64,000 nucleotides of DNA, from contig NZ_JACHXW010000004.1 of NCBI RefSeq assembly GCF_014192395.1, positions 225,331-289,330 on the forward strand, read 5' to 3'. Shown here piece after piece: positions 49,669 through 59,703 of this stretch. The translations under genes and the position numbers were made by a program. This DNA is from Paenibacillus endophyticus. GTDB lineage: Bacteria > Bacillota > Bacilli > Paenibacillales > Paenibacillaceae. Each line of letters opens with the position of its first letter. Positions within the stretch are counted from its first letter, which is position 1. The notes under the pieces are model-generated. The model was not told the DNA's origin. It made no database searches and saw nothing but the letters and a program-made list of their open reading frames with translations.

Positions 49669-51455
49669 TAGACGGTACTCCCTTTCCGATCATTCGCATC
49701 CTCGGCATCTAGTCCGTCTACGAGCGGATGATCAGCGTATTGAATGTTGTAAGTATCTCTGTACGGACCACGCTGCGCGATAAGCTGCGCGTGCGTACCG
49801 CGTTGCACGACATGGCCTTTATCTAATACGATGATTTCGTCAGCATGCCTCAGCGACGAGATCCGATGCGCGATAATGAAGGTTGTGCGCCCTGCCATCA
49901 GCTCTTTGAAGCCTGCTTGAATTTCATGCTCCGTTTCCATATCGACTGCACTGGTTGCGTCATCCAAAATAAGAATCCGCGGATTTTTGATCAACGCTCT
50001 CGCAATCGCGATCCGCTGTTTCTGTCCGCCGGATAGGCCCATCCCTCTCTCGCCCACGATCGTATCGTAGCCTAGCGGCAGCTCCATGATGAAATCATGT
50101 GCATTCGAGAGCTTAGCCGCATATTCGATTTGCTCTGGCGTAACATCTCGTACGCCATAAGCAATATTGTCGCGAATCGATGCCGAGAACAAAAATGTTT
50201 CTTGGAAGACCGGCGCGATCAAGCGGCGCAGGCTAGCTACATCCAGATTCCGAATGTCAATGCCGTCAAGCGTTATCGTACCTTTTTTAACATTGTAGGC
50301 TCTCATGAGCAATTGGATAATCGTTGATTTCCCTGAACCGGTCGCACCTAGCAAGCCGATTACAGAGCCCTCGGGCGCATCAATAACCAGATCGGTAACG
50401 GCTGGTGATTTGTCTGGATAATTAAAGGTGACATGGTCAAAGCGGACATGCCCCTTCGACGTCTCGTTATTAACCTCAATGGCGTCTTCGATATTTTTGA
50501 CATGCACATGCTCATTCAGCAACCCGAGCACACGCTCGCCTGAAGCTTTGAACTGCGTGTAGTTGTTAATGTGAAAGCCAAGTCCCCACATCGGTCCAAT
50601 AATGTACCAGATCAAGCTGAAGAACGCTACGAATTCACCAAGCTGAAGAGATTTGTTAATGACTAGAATACCGCCCGTTACGAGCAGGATAACCGCACTT
50701 AAGTTGGCGACCAGCTCCATGACAGGAAAATACTTGGCCCAAATCTTGGCTGCCCCGACTTGGTTCGTCTGGTAAGCCTCGCTCCGTACCGAAAACTTCG
50801 ATACTTCATGCGATTCGCGCGCAAACGATTTAACAGTACGCACGCCAGTTATATTTTCCTGTACCGCAGTCGTCAGATTGCTCATCGCTTGACGCATCTC
50901 CCGGAATGCCGGATGAATGTTCTTCTCGAACCGAACAGCCGTGAAGGCGAGCAGTGGAATGGTCACCAATGTGATCAAGGTAAGCTGCCAATGAATCGAT
51001 AGCATCATGGCTCCGCCAAAGACAATCATAAGCACCATGTTCAAAATTTGAGCGAAGCCAAAGCCGATAAAGTTTCGGATCGCCTCTAGATCCGCAGTTA
51101 GGCGCGACATGAGATCGCCCGTTTTCGCTTTGTCATAATACTGAAACGATAACGTTTGCAGCTTGTCGTATAATCCGTTGCGCATCCTGAATGCAACCTT
51201 ATTGCCAAGCCGCCCCCCAAAGAATCCATGCAAAAACTGCATAAAGCCTTTAAACGAAACGACTCCGACTACCGTGAACGCAAGTGTCGGCACTAGCTCG
51301 AACTTCCTTGGTGTAATCACATCGTCAATCAGGTAACGCAGCAAATTCGGATAGACAAGTCCGAGCGCCGTAGCGCACATCAAGCAAAAAATGGAAGAGA
51401 ACAAAAATTTTCGTTCCGCCCAATAAAATGCTTTCAATTGTCTTAAAACGTCCAA
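49668..51455 (-). CDS. ABC exporter half-transporter (YheI/BmrC type, degenerate Walker B)
   Basis: 595 residues: membrane domain (about 15-310) and nucleotide-binding domain with Walker A GATGSGKST, canonical LSGGQKQR, but Walker B ILILDDATSAVD, where the catalytic Glu is Asp. This is the degenerate-site subunit of a heterodimeric exporter; with the downstream protein it forms one active and one inactive ATP site. The start is taken as TTG at 51455, with GGGGAG 10 bases upstream; an ATG 87 bases earlier has no site. Confidence 0.9.
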   Translation of the reverse strand: MDVLRQLKAFYWAERKFLFSSIFCLMCATALGLVYPNLLRYLIDDVITPRKFELVPTLAFTVVGVVSFKGFMQFLHGFFGGRLGNKVAFRMRNGLYDKLQTLSFQYYDKAKTGDLMSRLTADLEAIRNFIGFGFAQILNMVLMIVFGGAMMLSIHWQLTLITLVTIPLLAFTAVRFEKNIHPAFREMRQAMSNLTTAVQENITGVRTVKSFARESHEVSKFSVRSEAYQTNQVGAAKIWAKYFPVMELVANLSAVILLVTGGILVINKSLQLGEFVAFFSLIWYIIGPMWGLGFHINNYTQFKASGERVLGLLNEHVHVKNIEDAIEVNNETSKGHVRFDHVTFNYPDKSPAVTDLVIDAPEGSVIGLLGATGSGKSTIIQLLMRAYNVKKGTITLDGIDIRNLDVASLRRLIAPVFQETFLFSASIRDNIAYGVRDVTPEQIEYAAKLSNAHDFIMELPLGYDTIVGERGMGLSGGQKQRIAIARALIKNPRILILDDATSAVDMETEHEIQAGFKELMAGRTTFIIAHRISSLRHADEIIVLDKGHVVQRGTHAQLIAQRGPYRDTYNIQYADHPLVDGLDAEDANDRKGSTV

Positions 51456-51663
51456 GTAAATCCATCTCCCCGTTGCTATTTTGTAAGTATGAGTGAATAT
51501 TATCAGCATCCCGAAAAGCGAGCAAACTGTATAAGTATGCATATAACTGATTGAATCCGCTTATAGTCGCGATATGTAAATTGGAAACGGTTAATGCTCT
51601 CAAATGGTCCTAAATCGTGACAAATATGTGCCAATTGCTCACTTTTTGCACAGAAACACACAA

Positions 51664-51710
51664 AATAAAAAAATGCTTTTGCGGGAACCGACGGTACCCG
51701 CAAAAGCATT
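51664..51710 (-). terminator. Terminator of the dynamin-family gene
   Basis: A 14-base stem AATGCTTTTGCGGG / CCCGCAAAAGCATT with an inner ACC/GGT; on the minus strand TTTTTTTATTTT follows. Confidence 0.92.
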
Positions 51711-51750
51711 CAGCTGTTAATGCGATAGGATGGACTATATCCATTGACTA

Positions 51751-54700
51751 TTAGAGATGAATCAATTGTTTGTGAAGCTGGCTAAGCTCAACGATATCCG
51801 CGCTTCCCGCAAGGGAGCTTCGCTTGCCGCTTTCGTATGCAAGCATGTCTTCGGCAAGCTTCGAACCCGCAAGCTCGGCTGCATTGCTCCAAATCTGCTC
51901 ATACAGTAAGGTCCAAGCGGCTGTTTGCTCGGCCATCCATCCGTTCAAGGAAGGGGCAAGCAGCGTATCCAGCTCTTTGCGAAGGAGCGACTTCCCTTCG
52001 CCTTCGAAGAAATGGCGTGGCGTTTTGAAGCGGCTCCACAGCAGCTTAGCATCAACCGACTGCGCTTCCCATGCTGCAGGCTGCTCTGGCGTTGGAAGTG
52101 CAGAAGGTGAATAAGGAACCGCGCTATACGCGGCGATGGTCGACTCCAGCCGCTGGGCTGTGCTTGCGAACTGTTTCTGCAGCTGGGTGTGAATGCCTCG
52201 TTCCATGCGCAGGGAGGTAGCAAGCATCTCTTGCGAGAGCTCAAGCTGAACAAGCCTTTGAAGCTCCAGCCAAGAGGTCCAGATCGCTTTCTTCAAATCC
52301 CGCCCGTCATCCTGCAAGGAAGCTGGATTGAAGGCAAAATTGTAAAACTCGCCGAAGCGATATTGAATTCTCTGAACGACATAATAGAGCAATTCGCTCA
52401 GCTCTTGTTTCAGCTGTTCAGGCAATGATCCCGCTTGCAGGGTCGCAATATCCTGTTTCGCCGCTTGCACGGCGTTTTGGAGTGCATGAAGCTCTGCCTC
52501 ACGCACGGAAGCATCGCCTTCCGCGCTTTTCAGCCAGCCTGCAACGGTTGCTGCCGCCCGTCTCAAATCCTGTTCGGCTGCTTCAATTGCAAGCCGGCCA
52601 AGGTCATTCTGGATAAAGGATAGGAAGGATTGCTCGAATGCTTCAATGCCGGAGCGTTTCACCAGCTCCTCATTTCCATCCGTCTTGCCGTCAAGCGCCT
52701 GCAGGCTTGAAACCGGGAACAAGCGCGGCGATCTTATCGCATGCTGCAGCAAATTCGTTTCAACATGCTTCAGCACGCCCGTCAGCTCCTCCTCGTCTGC
52801 TGCAAGATCCGCTGCGTTCACGAGGAAGAACATTTTATCAAGCTCGAATTGATCCTTAACCCGGCCAAGCTGCATTAGAAATTGACGGTCTGCTTGCGAG
52901 AAGGCATGGTTATAATAAGTGACGAACAATATGGCATCCGCATTCTTAATGTAATTAAAGGCAACGCCAGTATGTCTGGCATTGACAGAATCCGCGCCAG
53001 GCGTATCCACGAGCACGATGCCCTGTGCGGTCAGCTCGCAATCGTAGTAAAGCTCGATTTCGCTTACGAAGCAAGAGCGTGACTCTTCTGCTACGTAGCG
53101 CTCATACTCGGCTTGATCGACGGAGAGCTGCTGTCCGAGCAGCGGCTCATGCCGCTCCCAGCCTGCGCGGGCTGCGCGCAGGAAGCTGAAATGCGGGCGT
53201 CCGCCTGCCCCGATAGAATCGGGAGTCAAGCGGTCAATTGCCCGCATAAGCGCTGCGGCATCGGGCAATTGGTCGATGCCGGCCTTCTCTCCGAGCAGCG
53301 CTAAGGAGTAGCGAACGTCGTCTTCGATTGCAGCGCGCGACTTCATGACGATGCGCGCTGTGCCATGGCCGTGCTCCGCCGTTGGGGGCACGATCCGGTT
53401 GATCGCCGCCGTCGTCGGATTAGGCGATACCGGGAGCACCGGTTCGCCGATCAGCGCGTTTGCGAGCGATGATTTGCCGGCGCTGAAGGCGCCGAACAAC
53501 GCGATGGTGAAGCGGCTGTCCTGCAGCCGCTTCGCCTTGTCGCGCATCGCTTCCGCAGCCGCGGCCAGCGCTGCATGCGGCGCGAGCAGCTCCGCCGCGC
53601 CCGCTAAGCGCGCGGCTGCGCCATGCTGCTGCGCGAGGGCGGCTCCGCCCGCGAGCGAGCTGCGCCGCGCTCCAGCATCACGCTGCGCCCCTGCGGCTCC
53701 GCGTGCCAGCTGCGCTTCGCTCGCAGCTGCAACAGCTTCAGCGGCCTCGCTCGCCGCCTTCGCCGCAGCTCCGGACCCGGCCGCTGCGCGCGGCGCGGGC
53801 AATGCCGGCCTAGCCGGCGCATCATGCAGCGCTGCCGTAAGGCGCGCTTCATGCTCGCCAGCTCGCTTCGCAATCGCTGCCAGCGCCATAAGTGCGCCAG
53901 CCTGCGCGCGAAGCGCTGCAAGCTGTGCCTGTGCCTCAGCCGCGGCCAGATCGCCTGCCGCAGCAGCATGATCCGCCAGCGCGTCAATCAGCACTAGCGC
54001 CCGCTGGCGATATTCAGCCTTCACGTCCGCTGCCAGATCGCGGCTGAACGTCATCGTGTATTCATTGCTAATGACTGCACCGGCTTTCACCCGTGAAATA
54101 AGCCATTCCGCATTAGGGAGCCAAGCGAGGCTTTGCGCCATTTGCGCTTCAAGAACAGCGCCGTCAAAGTCCGCCCGTTCGGCTTCCGTGCGGAGCAAAT
54201 GCTTCACATGCCAATCAATTGAAGCGCTGATCAAGCTATTCAATTCCTCGCTGAAAGCCGTCAATCTCCGTTCCTGCTCGGCAGCCGTTTTCGCAGCTGC
54301 AAACAGCAACCCTGCCTTGAATCCAGGCTTTCTGCTTTCAAGAAAAGATTGCGCCAAATCACGCAGCCCTGCCGGCGTAATATTCGCATTGTCGAGCAGC
54401 GTTTGAAGCTCCTTGCGAAGCTGTGCCCGGTACACTTCTTTTTTGTTCCCAATCTGCTCAATAACTTGCTTCAAGCGATCCATCTCAAACGATACGCGGG
54501 CTGCCGCTTCCTCTCCGCCCGCTGCTTGGATCAACCGCTCACGCTCAGGCTCAGCTTGAAGCTCGCTCCACTTCAAATGGCCGGCAGCCAGATGACGCAA
54601 AGAAGCGTCTACGCTATAAATGCAGAGCGGCTCCCGAATCTTCTGCAGTCCGTCTAGCAGACCGAGAAATTTGTCCCATTCCTGATGGGGATGGCTGGGT

Positions 54701-55416
54701 TCGCGCAACGACAAATAGACGATTCCTGCCGGCTCTAGATGCCAAGCATGAAATGCGTCTTCTACGCTTTGGCGATAGCTTGAGAAGGAAAGCTCGCGCT
54801 CGCGATGCTTATCAATCTGATTGACAATAAAGTATAAGGGCTTGCCCCAATCCTTCAGCTGCTTGGCAAATGCGAAATTGATTTCGGATTGCACATGGTT
54901 ATAGTCCATCACATAGAACACCACGTCCGCCAGATGGAGCGCTGATTCCGTAGCCATCCGATGGGCATCATCCGTTGAATCAATACCAGGCGTATCAAGC
55001 AGAACCGTATGGTTGCCCAGCTGCTCGCTCGGATAAATGATCGAAACGGAAGTAAACTGCTCGCCGTCTACGCAATAGCGGTCCAGTTCATCAATCGGTA
55101 CCTCTGCTTGCGAGCGAACCCCGTTTTTGACTGTTTCTACCTCGGCGTATGCCCGATCGCCCCCGCGAATCGAAACAACGTTCGCGCTGGTTGGAATAGG
55201 GCTTGAGGGCAGCAGCTTCGTACCGCATAAACGATTAATCAAAGTTGACTTTCCAGCCGAAAAATGTCCACAAAAAGCGACAGTAAGCCGACCCTCGGTC
55301 AGCTTACTGTTCAGCTCCTGTGCTTGCTTTGCATGTAATGTATCTCCTGCAGCGGCCATCAAGCCCGCTGCCTCGGATATAGCTCCCGCTATGCTTTGCA
55401 CGGTTATTTCTGTCAT
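51751..55416 (-). CDS. dynA: Two-headed bacterial dynamin-like protein (DynA)
   Basis: 1221 residues with two tandem dynamin GTPase units, as in Bacillus DynA (YpbR). The first P-loop is GHFSAGKST (50-58) with DTPGID at about 164; the second is GAFSAGKSS (about 638-646) with DTPGAD near 806. Each GTPase is followed by helical stalk-like segments. DynA tethers and fuses membranes and protects against pore formers and phage. A span of about 150 residues before the second head is extremely Ala/Arg-rich and GC-rich. ATG 55416 follows AAGGAG. Confidence 0.94.
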   Translation of the reverse strand: MTEITVQSIAGAISEAAGLMAAAGDTLHAKQAQELNSKLTEGRLTVAFCGHFSAGKSTLINRLCGTKLLPSSPIPTSANVVSIRGGDRAYAEVETVKNGVRSQAEVPIDELDRYCVDGEQFTSVSIIYPSEQLGNHTVLLDTPGIDSTDDAHRMATESALHLADVVFYVMDYNHVQSEINFAFAKQLKDWGKPLYFIVNQIDKHRERELSFSSYRQSVEDAFHAWHLEPAGIVYLSLREPSHPHQEWDKFLGLLDGLQKIREPLCIYSVDASLRHLAAGHLKWSELQAEPERERLIQAAGGEEAAARVSFEMDRLKQVIEQIGNKKEVYRAQLRKELQTLLDNANITPAGLRDLAQSFLESRKPGFKAGLLFAAAKTAAEQERRLTAFSEELNSLISASIDWHVKHLLRTEAERADFDGAVLEAQMAQSLAWLPNAEWLISRVKAGAVISNEYTMTFSRDLAADVKAEYRQRALVLIDALADHAAAAGDLAAAEAQAQLAALRAQAGALMALAAIAKRAGEHEARLTAALHDAPARPALPAPRAAAGSGAAAKAASEAAEAVAAASEAQLARGAAGAQRDAGARRSSLAGGAALAQQHGAAARLAGAAELLAPHAALAAAAEAMRDKAKRLQDSRFTIALFGAFSAGKSSLANALIGEPVLPVSPNPTTAAINRIVPPTAEHGHGTARIVMKSRAAIEDDVRYSLALLGEKAGIDQLPDAAALMRAIDRLTPDSIGAGGRPHFSFLRAARAGWERHEPLLGQQLSVDQAEYERYVAEESRSCFVSEIELYYDCELTAQGIVLVDTPGADSVNARHTGVAFNYIKNADAILFVTYYNHAFSQADRQFLMQLGRVKDQFELDKMFFLVNAADLAADEEELTGVLKHVETNLLQHAIRSPRLFPVSSLQALDGKTDGNEELVKRSGIEAFEQSFLSFIQNDLGRLAIEAAEQDLRRAAATVAGWLKSAEGDASVREAELHALQNAVQAAKQDIATLQAGSLPEQLKQELSELLYYVVQRIQYRFGEFYNFAFNPASLQDDGRDLKKAIWTSWLELQRLVQLELSQEMLATSLRMERGIHTQLQKQFASTAQRLESTIAAYSAVPYSPSALPTPEQPAAWEAQSVDAKLLWSRFKTPRHFFEGEGKSLLRKELDTLLAPSLNGWMAEQTAAWTLLYEQIWSNAAELAGSKLAEDMLAYESGKRSSLAGSADIVELSQLHKQLIHL

Positions 55417-55426
55417 TTGCTTCTCC

Positions 55427-55699
55427 TTAAACGGCTTGCTCTTCTTCAGACGGCAGGCAGATTTCAAATACGTTGCCATGCTGCAAGATCATAATGTTGC
55501 GTTCTTTGTCACGCATAACGACAACTTCGGGCTTAACGCGCATACGTTCGATATATTGCTCAGGAACATCGCCGGAGCCGCTTACGGTAATGCCTTCTAC
55601 TACGATGTCCTCGTTTTCTTCTGGAGGAGACTCTAGCACTTGCTCATAAATATCGGAAAAAAGCTCAAAGTTTTTTGTGTACACAGAAATACAGTTCAT
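55427..55699 (-). CDS. Small hypothetical protein between nth and dynA
   Basis: 90 residues: NCISVYTKNFELFSDIYEQVL, an acidic loop (ESPPEENEDIVVEG) and VVVMRDKERNIMILQHG near the end. Predicted alpha/beta; family not recognised. Three ATGs are possible; the third, at 55699, has AAGGA 8 to 9 bases upstream, while the first overlaps the nth stop. It is 10 bases before dynA, so nth, this gene and dynA form one operon. Confidence 0.65.
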   Translation of the reverse strand: MNCISVYTKNFELFSDIYEQVLESPPEENEDIVVEGITVSGSGDVPEQYIERMRVKPEVVVMRDKERNIMILQHGNVFEICLPSEEEQAV

Positions 55700-55704
55700 T
55701 GTCA

Positions 55705-56400
55705 TCATCCTTCATTGGCTATTTTAGGTTTTATGCTCTTATTTTTGGTTTTAAAGCCTGGCTTCATACGTAGTTTTCCTTCTTTGCACGAATCGAGCAG
55801 CGGACAGATCGGACACTGCGGGCTTTGCGCTTTGCAATGATAGCGGCCAAAAAAGATGAGCCTATGGTGAGTTAACGTCCATTCCTCGCGAGGCACAAGC
55901 TTCATGAGCTTCTTCTCTACCTCAAGAACCGAATCATCCGGCTTAGCGAATCCAAGCCGCTTCGACACGCGGTCCACATGCGTATCGACTGCGATAGCAG
56001 GCACGCCAAATGCGTTGGACATAACGACATTCGCCGTTTTTCTGCCTACGCCTGGCAGCTCCGTCAATCCTTCATGGCTCCTTGGCACTTCACCGTCATA
56101 TTTATCGATAACGATTCGGCATAGCTTCTGTATATTCGAAGCTTTGCTTCGAAACAGTCCGATGCGGCGAATATCCTGCTCCAGCTCTTCAAGCGGAACG
56201 CTCAAATAATCCTCAGGCTGCTTATATTTCTCGAATAAGCCCACCGTAACCTTATTGACCGTCTCATCCGTGCATTGCGCTGACAGCAGCACGGCTATCG
56301 TAAGCTCGAACGGATTGCTATGGTTAAGCTCGCAGTGTGCATCTGGAAACATTTCCGCAATGATATCCAGTACATGACGCATTTTCTGTTTCGTGCTCAT
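55705..56400 (-). CDS. nth: Endonuclease III
   Basis: 231 residues. DNA glycosylase and AP lyase that removes oxidised pyrimidines. The helix-hairpin-helix is LPGVGRKTANVV with the catalytic Lys, the catalytic Asp is in VDTHVDRVSKRLG, and the iron-sulfur loop has Cys spaced 6-2-5 (CKAQSPQCPICPLLDSC). The C-terminus has a basic extension of about 15 residues. Start follows GGGAGAGG. First gene of the nth-dynA operon. Confidence 0.96.
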   Translation of the reverse strand: MSTKQKMRHVLDIIAEMFPDAHCELNHSNPFELTIAVLLSAQCTDETVNKVTVGLFEKYKQPEDYLSVPLEELEQDIRRIGLFRSKASNIQKLCRIVIDKYDGEVPRSHEGLTELPGVGRKTANVVMSNAFGVPAIAVDTHVDRVSKRLGFAKPDDSVLEVEKKLMKLVPREEWTLTHHRLIFFGRYHCKAQSPQCPICPLLDSCKEGKLRMKPGFKTKNKSIKPKIANEG

Positions 56401-56483
56401 CGTCCTCTCCCCTAATCAAACACTATCGTTCAAAGTGTAGCGAATATTGTCACGCTTCGCAACCGTAATCAAGCACATTCTAT

Positions 56484-56512
56484 AAAAAAACTGCCCTTTA
56501 GGGCAGTTTTTT
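56484..56512 (-). terminator. Terminator of the SLH-protein gene
   Basis: AAAAAACTGCCC / GGGCAGTTTTTT with loop TTTA; U run on both strands, placed 52 bases after the SLH gene stop. Confidence 0.92.
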
Positions 56513-56563
56513 CACAAAATATAAATATCTAACCCTAAAAATGGGCTTATTTCACTTCATTTG

Positions 56564-59050
56564 CTATTTGACCACTGCGATCGCATAGTTTCTGAATCCA
56601 TAAATCGTAATGGCTTCGCCCGCTTTGAAAGCCGTTGCGGCAGTCACGTTTCCATTATAAAAATATTTTGTATTGCTGTTTACGTTGAAATAATTTCGAT
56701 TGTCGGAATCCGAAACCTTTTCTGTCCAAATTTGCGCACTAGCTATGTTATAGCTTGTAAAAATCCGGCTTTCACCAATCGCCACTGATATTTGCGTCTT
56801 ATTGCCTTCATACTTCTGCACTTCTACATAGTCGCCAACCGCGATTAGGTTAGATGCGTTGTTCTGAGAAGTGCCTTTAATGGCAGTGAACCCTGCGTCT
56901 ACATTATACACCGTCGTTTGACCTGCAAGATCCACGATCGTCACGCTGCTTGCCGATACGGCTTGCACTTTGCCGAATGTGGCTGCTACTGTACGTGCAG
57001 TGACCGCTTGTTTGCCGATATAGCTGACGTTGATCAGATTGCCTGGCGCAACTTGCTCCACCGTCAGCTTGGCACCTGCTTCATTTGTGATTTCCGTGCT
57101 AATTACGGATAATTCAAAGACAGCTGTCATCGCATTTTTCACGCGTATCTTCTTCGCTGTGGCATCAACGGAAACGACCTCATATTGGGCATTTCCATGT
57201 ACTTTTATCGTAGCTACACGGTCCTGCGTGTTGTTTAATTCCAATGTGATCAGATCGCCTGTCTTTAAGTCACTAAACGCGGCACTTGTGATGGACGGGT
57301 GCTCTACATAAGCAGAATTATAAGGCAAAGCGACCGTAGAACCGTTATCCAGCTTAACCATCATCAAATTTGACGCCGAATTCATAGAAACGAGATTGCC
57401 TGTATATTTCGTTACGAATTGAAGGGAAACAATCGAATTCCCTGTATAAGTAATCACGATTTTGCGATTCTGAGTCAACAAGCTCGTCGCCGAAGCTAAT
57501 GTAATGAGATTACCGCTATATTCGATTTTCGTTTTATCCGTAAAGTATAAGGCCTGGGCATTGCCGCCAGAAGCGTCAACGACGGTCAACAGTTTTTTGT
57601 CATATACGAAACTAGCAATTTGCGCGCCGGCAACTGTTTTTACGTTTCGATTAGCAACCTTGATTTTCGTAACCTGGTCCGCTTCGTTCAGCGTAAGCTC
57701 AACTTCATCCGCCTCTTTAATCAAGTCGCCAATTGTGGCTCCAGTTAATCCTGCAATCTCCAGAGTCACGGCATCTGTCATGAACTTGGAAACAAGTGTA
57801 GTGCCTTGCATGACCGTGATTAGTTCTCCATCCGTGCCATAGAACGTTCCTTTCACGCTTGTCGATGACGCTTGCGGTGCAGCTACGATTTTGACGGCGA
57901 TTGGCGTATCGCGGAATGCATCCTGCACAATGGAGATCGCACTGTCCCTCTTAATCGCTGTCAATGCTAATGCCTTCCCATCGCTGTCGACGACGGAAAG
58001 CGAATCGTTATAAAAAATCTCAACCGGCTTGTCATTCACCCAGACATATATTTTCTTTTCACTTGCAATAACCCGATCAAGCGTACCTGTTATTGTAGAC
58101 GTATGTGCCTTGTCACCCTTCACCTCGACGTATAATGCTTTACCGTCTCTGGCAATGACAGTAACATCCCCATACTCCAGCAATTGCTGCTTCGTAATAG
58201 GCGTTTCCGTATTGTAAGTATAATAAAGCGTATCCGCATTGATCGAATAGCTCGTTTCTTTCTTATCGCTGTAGACCGTTATCGCGTTATCGGTAATACG
58301 TGAAATGATTCCGTCGACCTGCCCTTCGTATGCAACAGGGTATTGGCTTTCCGCACGGCTGAACATGGTTGCAAGGCTAGCGCGTGTTACGTTCGCCTTA
58401 GGATCGAACTTCACGGATGTTACGCCCTTAACCAGCTCCAGCTTAGCAGCAAGATTGACGTAACCTTTATAGATCGCACTAATCTGGGAAGCATCTGAGA
58501 AAGAAGAAGCTGTGTTTTGCAAGTTCAGCGCTTCTTGCTTTTGGCCGATAGCTCGTACCATAAGCTTCGTTACCCATTCGCGGGTAGCTGGCTTTGTTCC
58601 CCAAGCGTTCTTCGTATCTTTCGACGCCAAATCGAATTCCTCTACTTGATCGAGCAGACCTTCCTTAAAGGCGAGCGTAACGTAAGCCTTGAAGAAAGCA
58701 CTTACCGAGAAGGAATTCGGAAAACCAATGATTTCATCTTGATCTGCTTTCTTGTCTAATCCTGCAAAGCGCAGCGCCATGAGCACTGCTTCCTGTTGAC
58801 TTACATTCTCGCTTGGACGGAATACGAACGCACCGCTCGTAGTCGTATTTCCTTCGATAATTTTTTGAAGAGCCAGCTTAGCGATATGTTTCTCCGCCCA
58901 ATGTCCGCTTGTCACATCTTTAAAAGGTGTTGTTAACGCAGCAGCGGCAACGTAATTTTGGCTTGTTGGAATAATCACTCCGCTGCCCGCCACCAATGAA
59001 AAAGCGAGTGCTCCGATCAATAGCTTCCTACCTGCAAATGGCATGGTCAT
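56564..59050 (-). CDS. Secreted S-layer homology (SLH) domain protein
   Basis: 828 residues. A signal peptide (about 1-36) is followed by three SLH modules (about 41-98, 108-170 and 182-236; the first has FKDVTSGHWAEKHI), which bind pyruvylated wall polymer. The remaining 590 residues are beta-rich and made of repeated small domains of roughly 65-75 residues (pattern: D-x-(I/V)-T-(V/L)-x-x-x-D-x-V-T-x-I-K-(V)). The protein is surface-attached; function of the repeats unknown. AGGAGG is 11 bases before the ATG. A hairpin lies between it and the GerMN gene. Confidence 0.88.
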   Translation of the reverse strand: MTMPFAGRKLLIGALAFSLVAGSGVIIPTSQNYVAAAALTTPFKDVTSGHWAEKHIAKLALQKIIEGNTTTSGAFVFRPSENVSQQEAVLMALRFAGLDKKADQDEIIGFPNSFSVSAFFKAYVTLAFKEGLLDQVEEFDLASKDTKNAWGTKPATREWVTKLMVRAIGQKQEALNLQNTASSFSDASQISAIYKGYVNLAAKLELVKGVTSVKFDPKANVTRASLATMFSRAESQYPVAYEGQVDGIISRITDNAITVYSDKKETSYSINADTLYYTYNTETPITKQQLLEYGDVTVIARDGKALYVEVKGDKAHTSTITGTLDRVIASEKKIYVWVNDKPVEIFYNDSLSVVDSDGKALALTAIKRDSAISIVQDAFRDTPIAVKIVAAPQASSTSVKGTFYGTDGELITVMQGTTLVSKFMTDAVTLEIAGLTGATIGDLIKEADEVELTLNEADQVTKIKVANRNVKTVAGAQIASFVYDKKLLTVVDASGGNAQALYFTDKTKIEYSGNLITLASATSLLTQNRKIVITYTGNSIVSLQFVTKYTGNLVSMNSASNLMMVKLDNGSTVALPYNSAYVEHPSITSAAFSDLKTGDLITLELNNTQDRVATIKVHGNAQYEVVSVDATAKKIRVKNAMTAVFELSVISTEITNEAGAKLTVEQVAPGNLINVSYIGKQAVTARTVAATFGKVQAVSASSVTIVDLAGQTTVYNVDAGFTAIKGTSQNNASNLIAVGDYVEVQKYEGNKTQISVAIGESRIFTSYNIASAQIWTEKVSDSDNRNYFNVNSNTKYFYNGNVTAATAFKAGEAITIYGFRNYAIAVVK

Positions 59051-59141
59051 AAACGACTATTCCTCCTGATTGTCATATGTAATTACGCAGAACGGCCTCG
59101 CCGCTCATTCAGTGAGCGGAGCGAAGCCATTTGATATCATG

Positions 59142-59684
59142 CTATTGTTCCTTCAACATCGGATGCTCCAGTTCAACATGCCCCATCAGCGTCTCGATTT
59201 CTGCACCGTCAACCAATAACGCAATCGACTTAACGAACTCAAACTGAAAAAGTGTTTGCTTGAGCGTCTCGATGACGAACATCTCACCTGGCGCTCCGAG
59301 ACGAGCCTCGTCTGGCAGATGGATATCGATTGTAACAAGTCCATCTTCGAGTACTACGGTTTTGACCTCGATTGGTTTCCATAAAGACAAAGCATTATCG
59401 CCGGCATCCTGCTGCAAGGCTTCGATTGCCGCTGAAACCAAATCAGAATCAGTCTCGTACGAGAGCTTAACTTTATTCTCCACTGTTTCAGTCAGCTCGG
59501 CATCGGTTAAGTAAATAGTAGCTTCGATTTCTTTTATTTCGGGTGTCGGTTCAATGGTAGGCGCTGTCGTCGCTGTTGGAGCGCTGCCTTGATTGTTGCT
59601 TGGCTTGTCTTGGACCCCGCAGCCTGCTATTGCAGCGGAAACAACCATGACAGCAAGCAGTCCGCGTGCTTTGAATCGTTTCAT
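59142..59684 (-). CDS. GerMN domain lipoprotein
   Basis: 180 residues. Lipobox AIAGC at the end of the signal, a Thr/Pro-rich linker and one GerMN domain (about 60-165; VSAAIEALQ, VVLEDGLVTIDIHLPDEARLGAP in pieces, LKQTLFQFEFVKSI). GerMN domains occur in the germination protein GerM and in Gram-positive lipoproteins. It lies 19 bases after the amidase gene, so both likely act at the cell wall. ATG 59684 has AGGTG 9 bases upstream. Confidence 0.85.
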   Translation of the reverse strand: MKRFKARGLLAVMVVSAAIAGCGVQDKPSNNQGSAPTATTAPTIEPTPEIKEIEATIYLTDAELTETVENKVKLSYETDSDLVSAAIEALQQDAGDNALSLWKPIEVKTVVLEDGLVTIDIHLPDEARLGAPGEMFVIETLKQTLFQFEFVKSIALLVDGAEIETLMGHVELEHPMLKEQ

Positions 59685-59703
59685 AACACTGAACACCTGC
59701 TTT

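Noticed and set aside
53345..53971. Long plus-strand Ala/Ser-rich frame inside dynA
   Set aside because: A by-product of GC-rich codons in the opposite strand; no ribosome site and no family.
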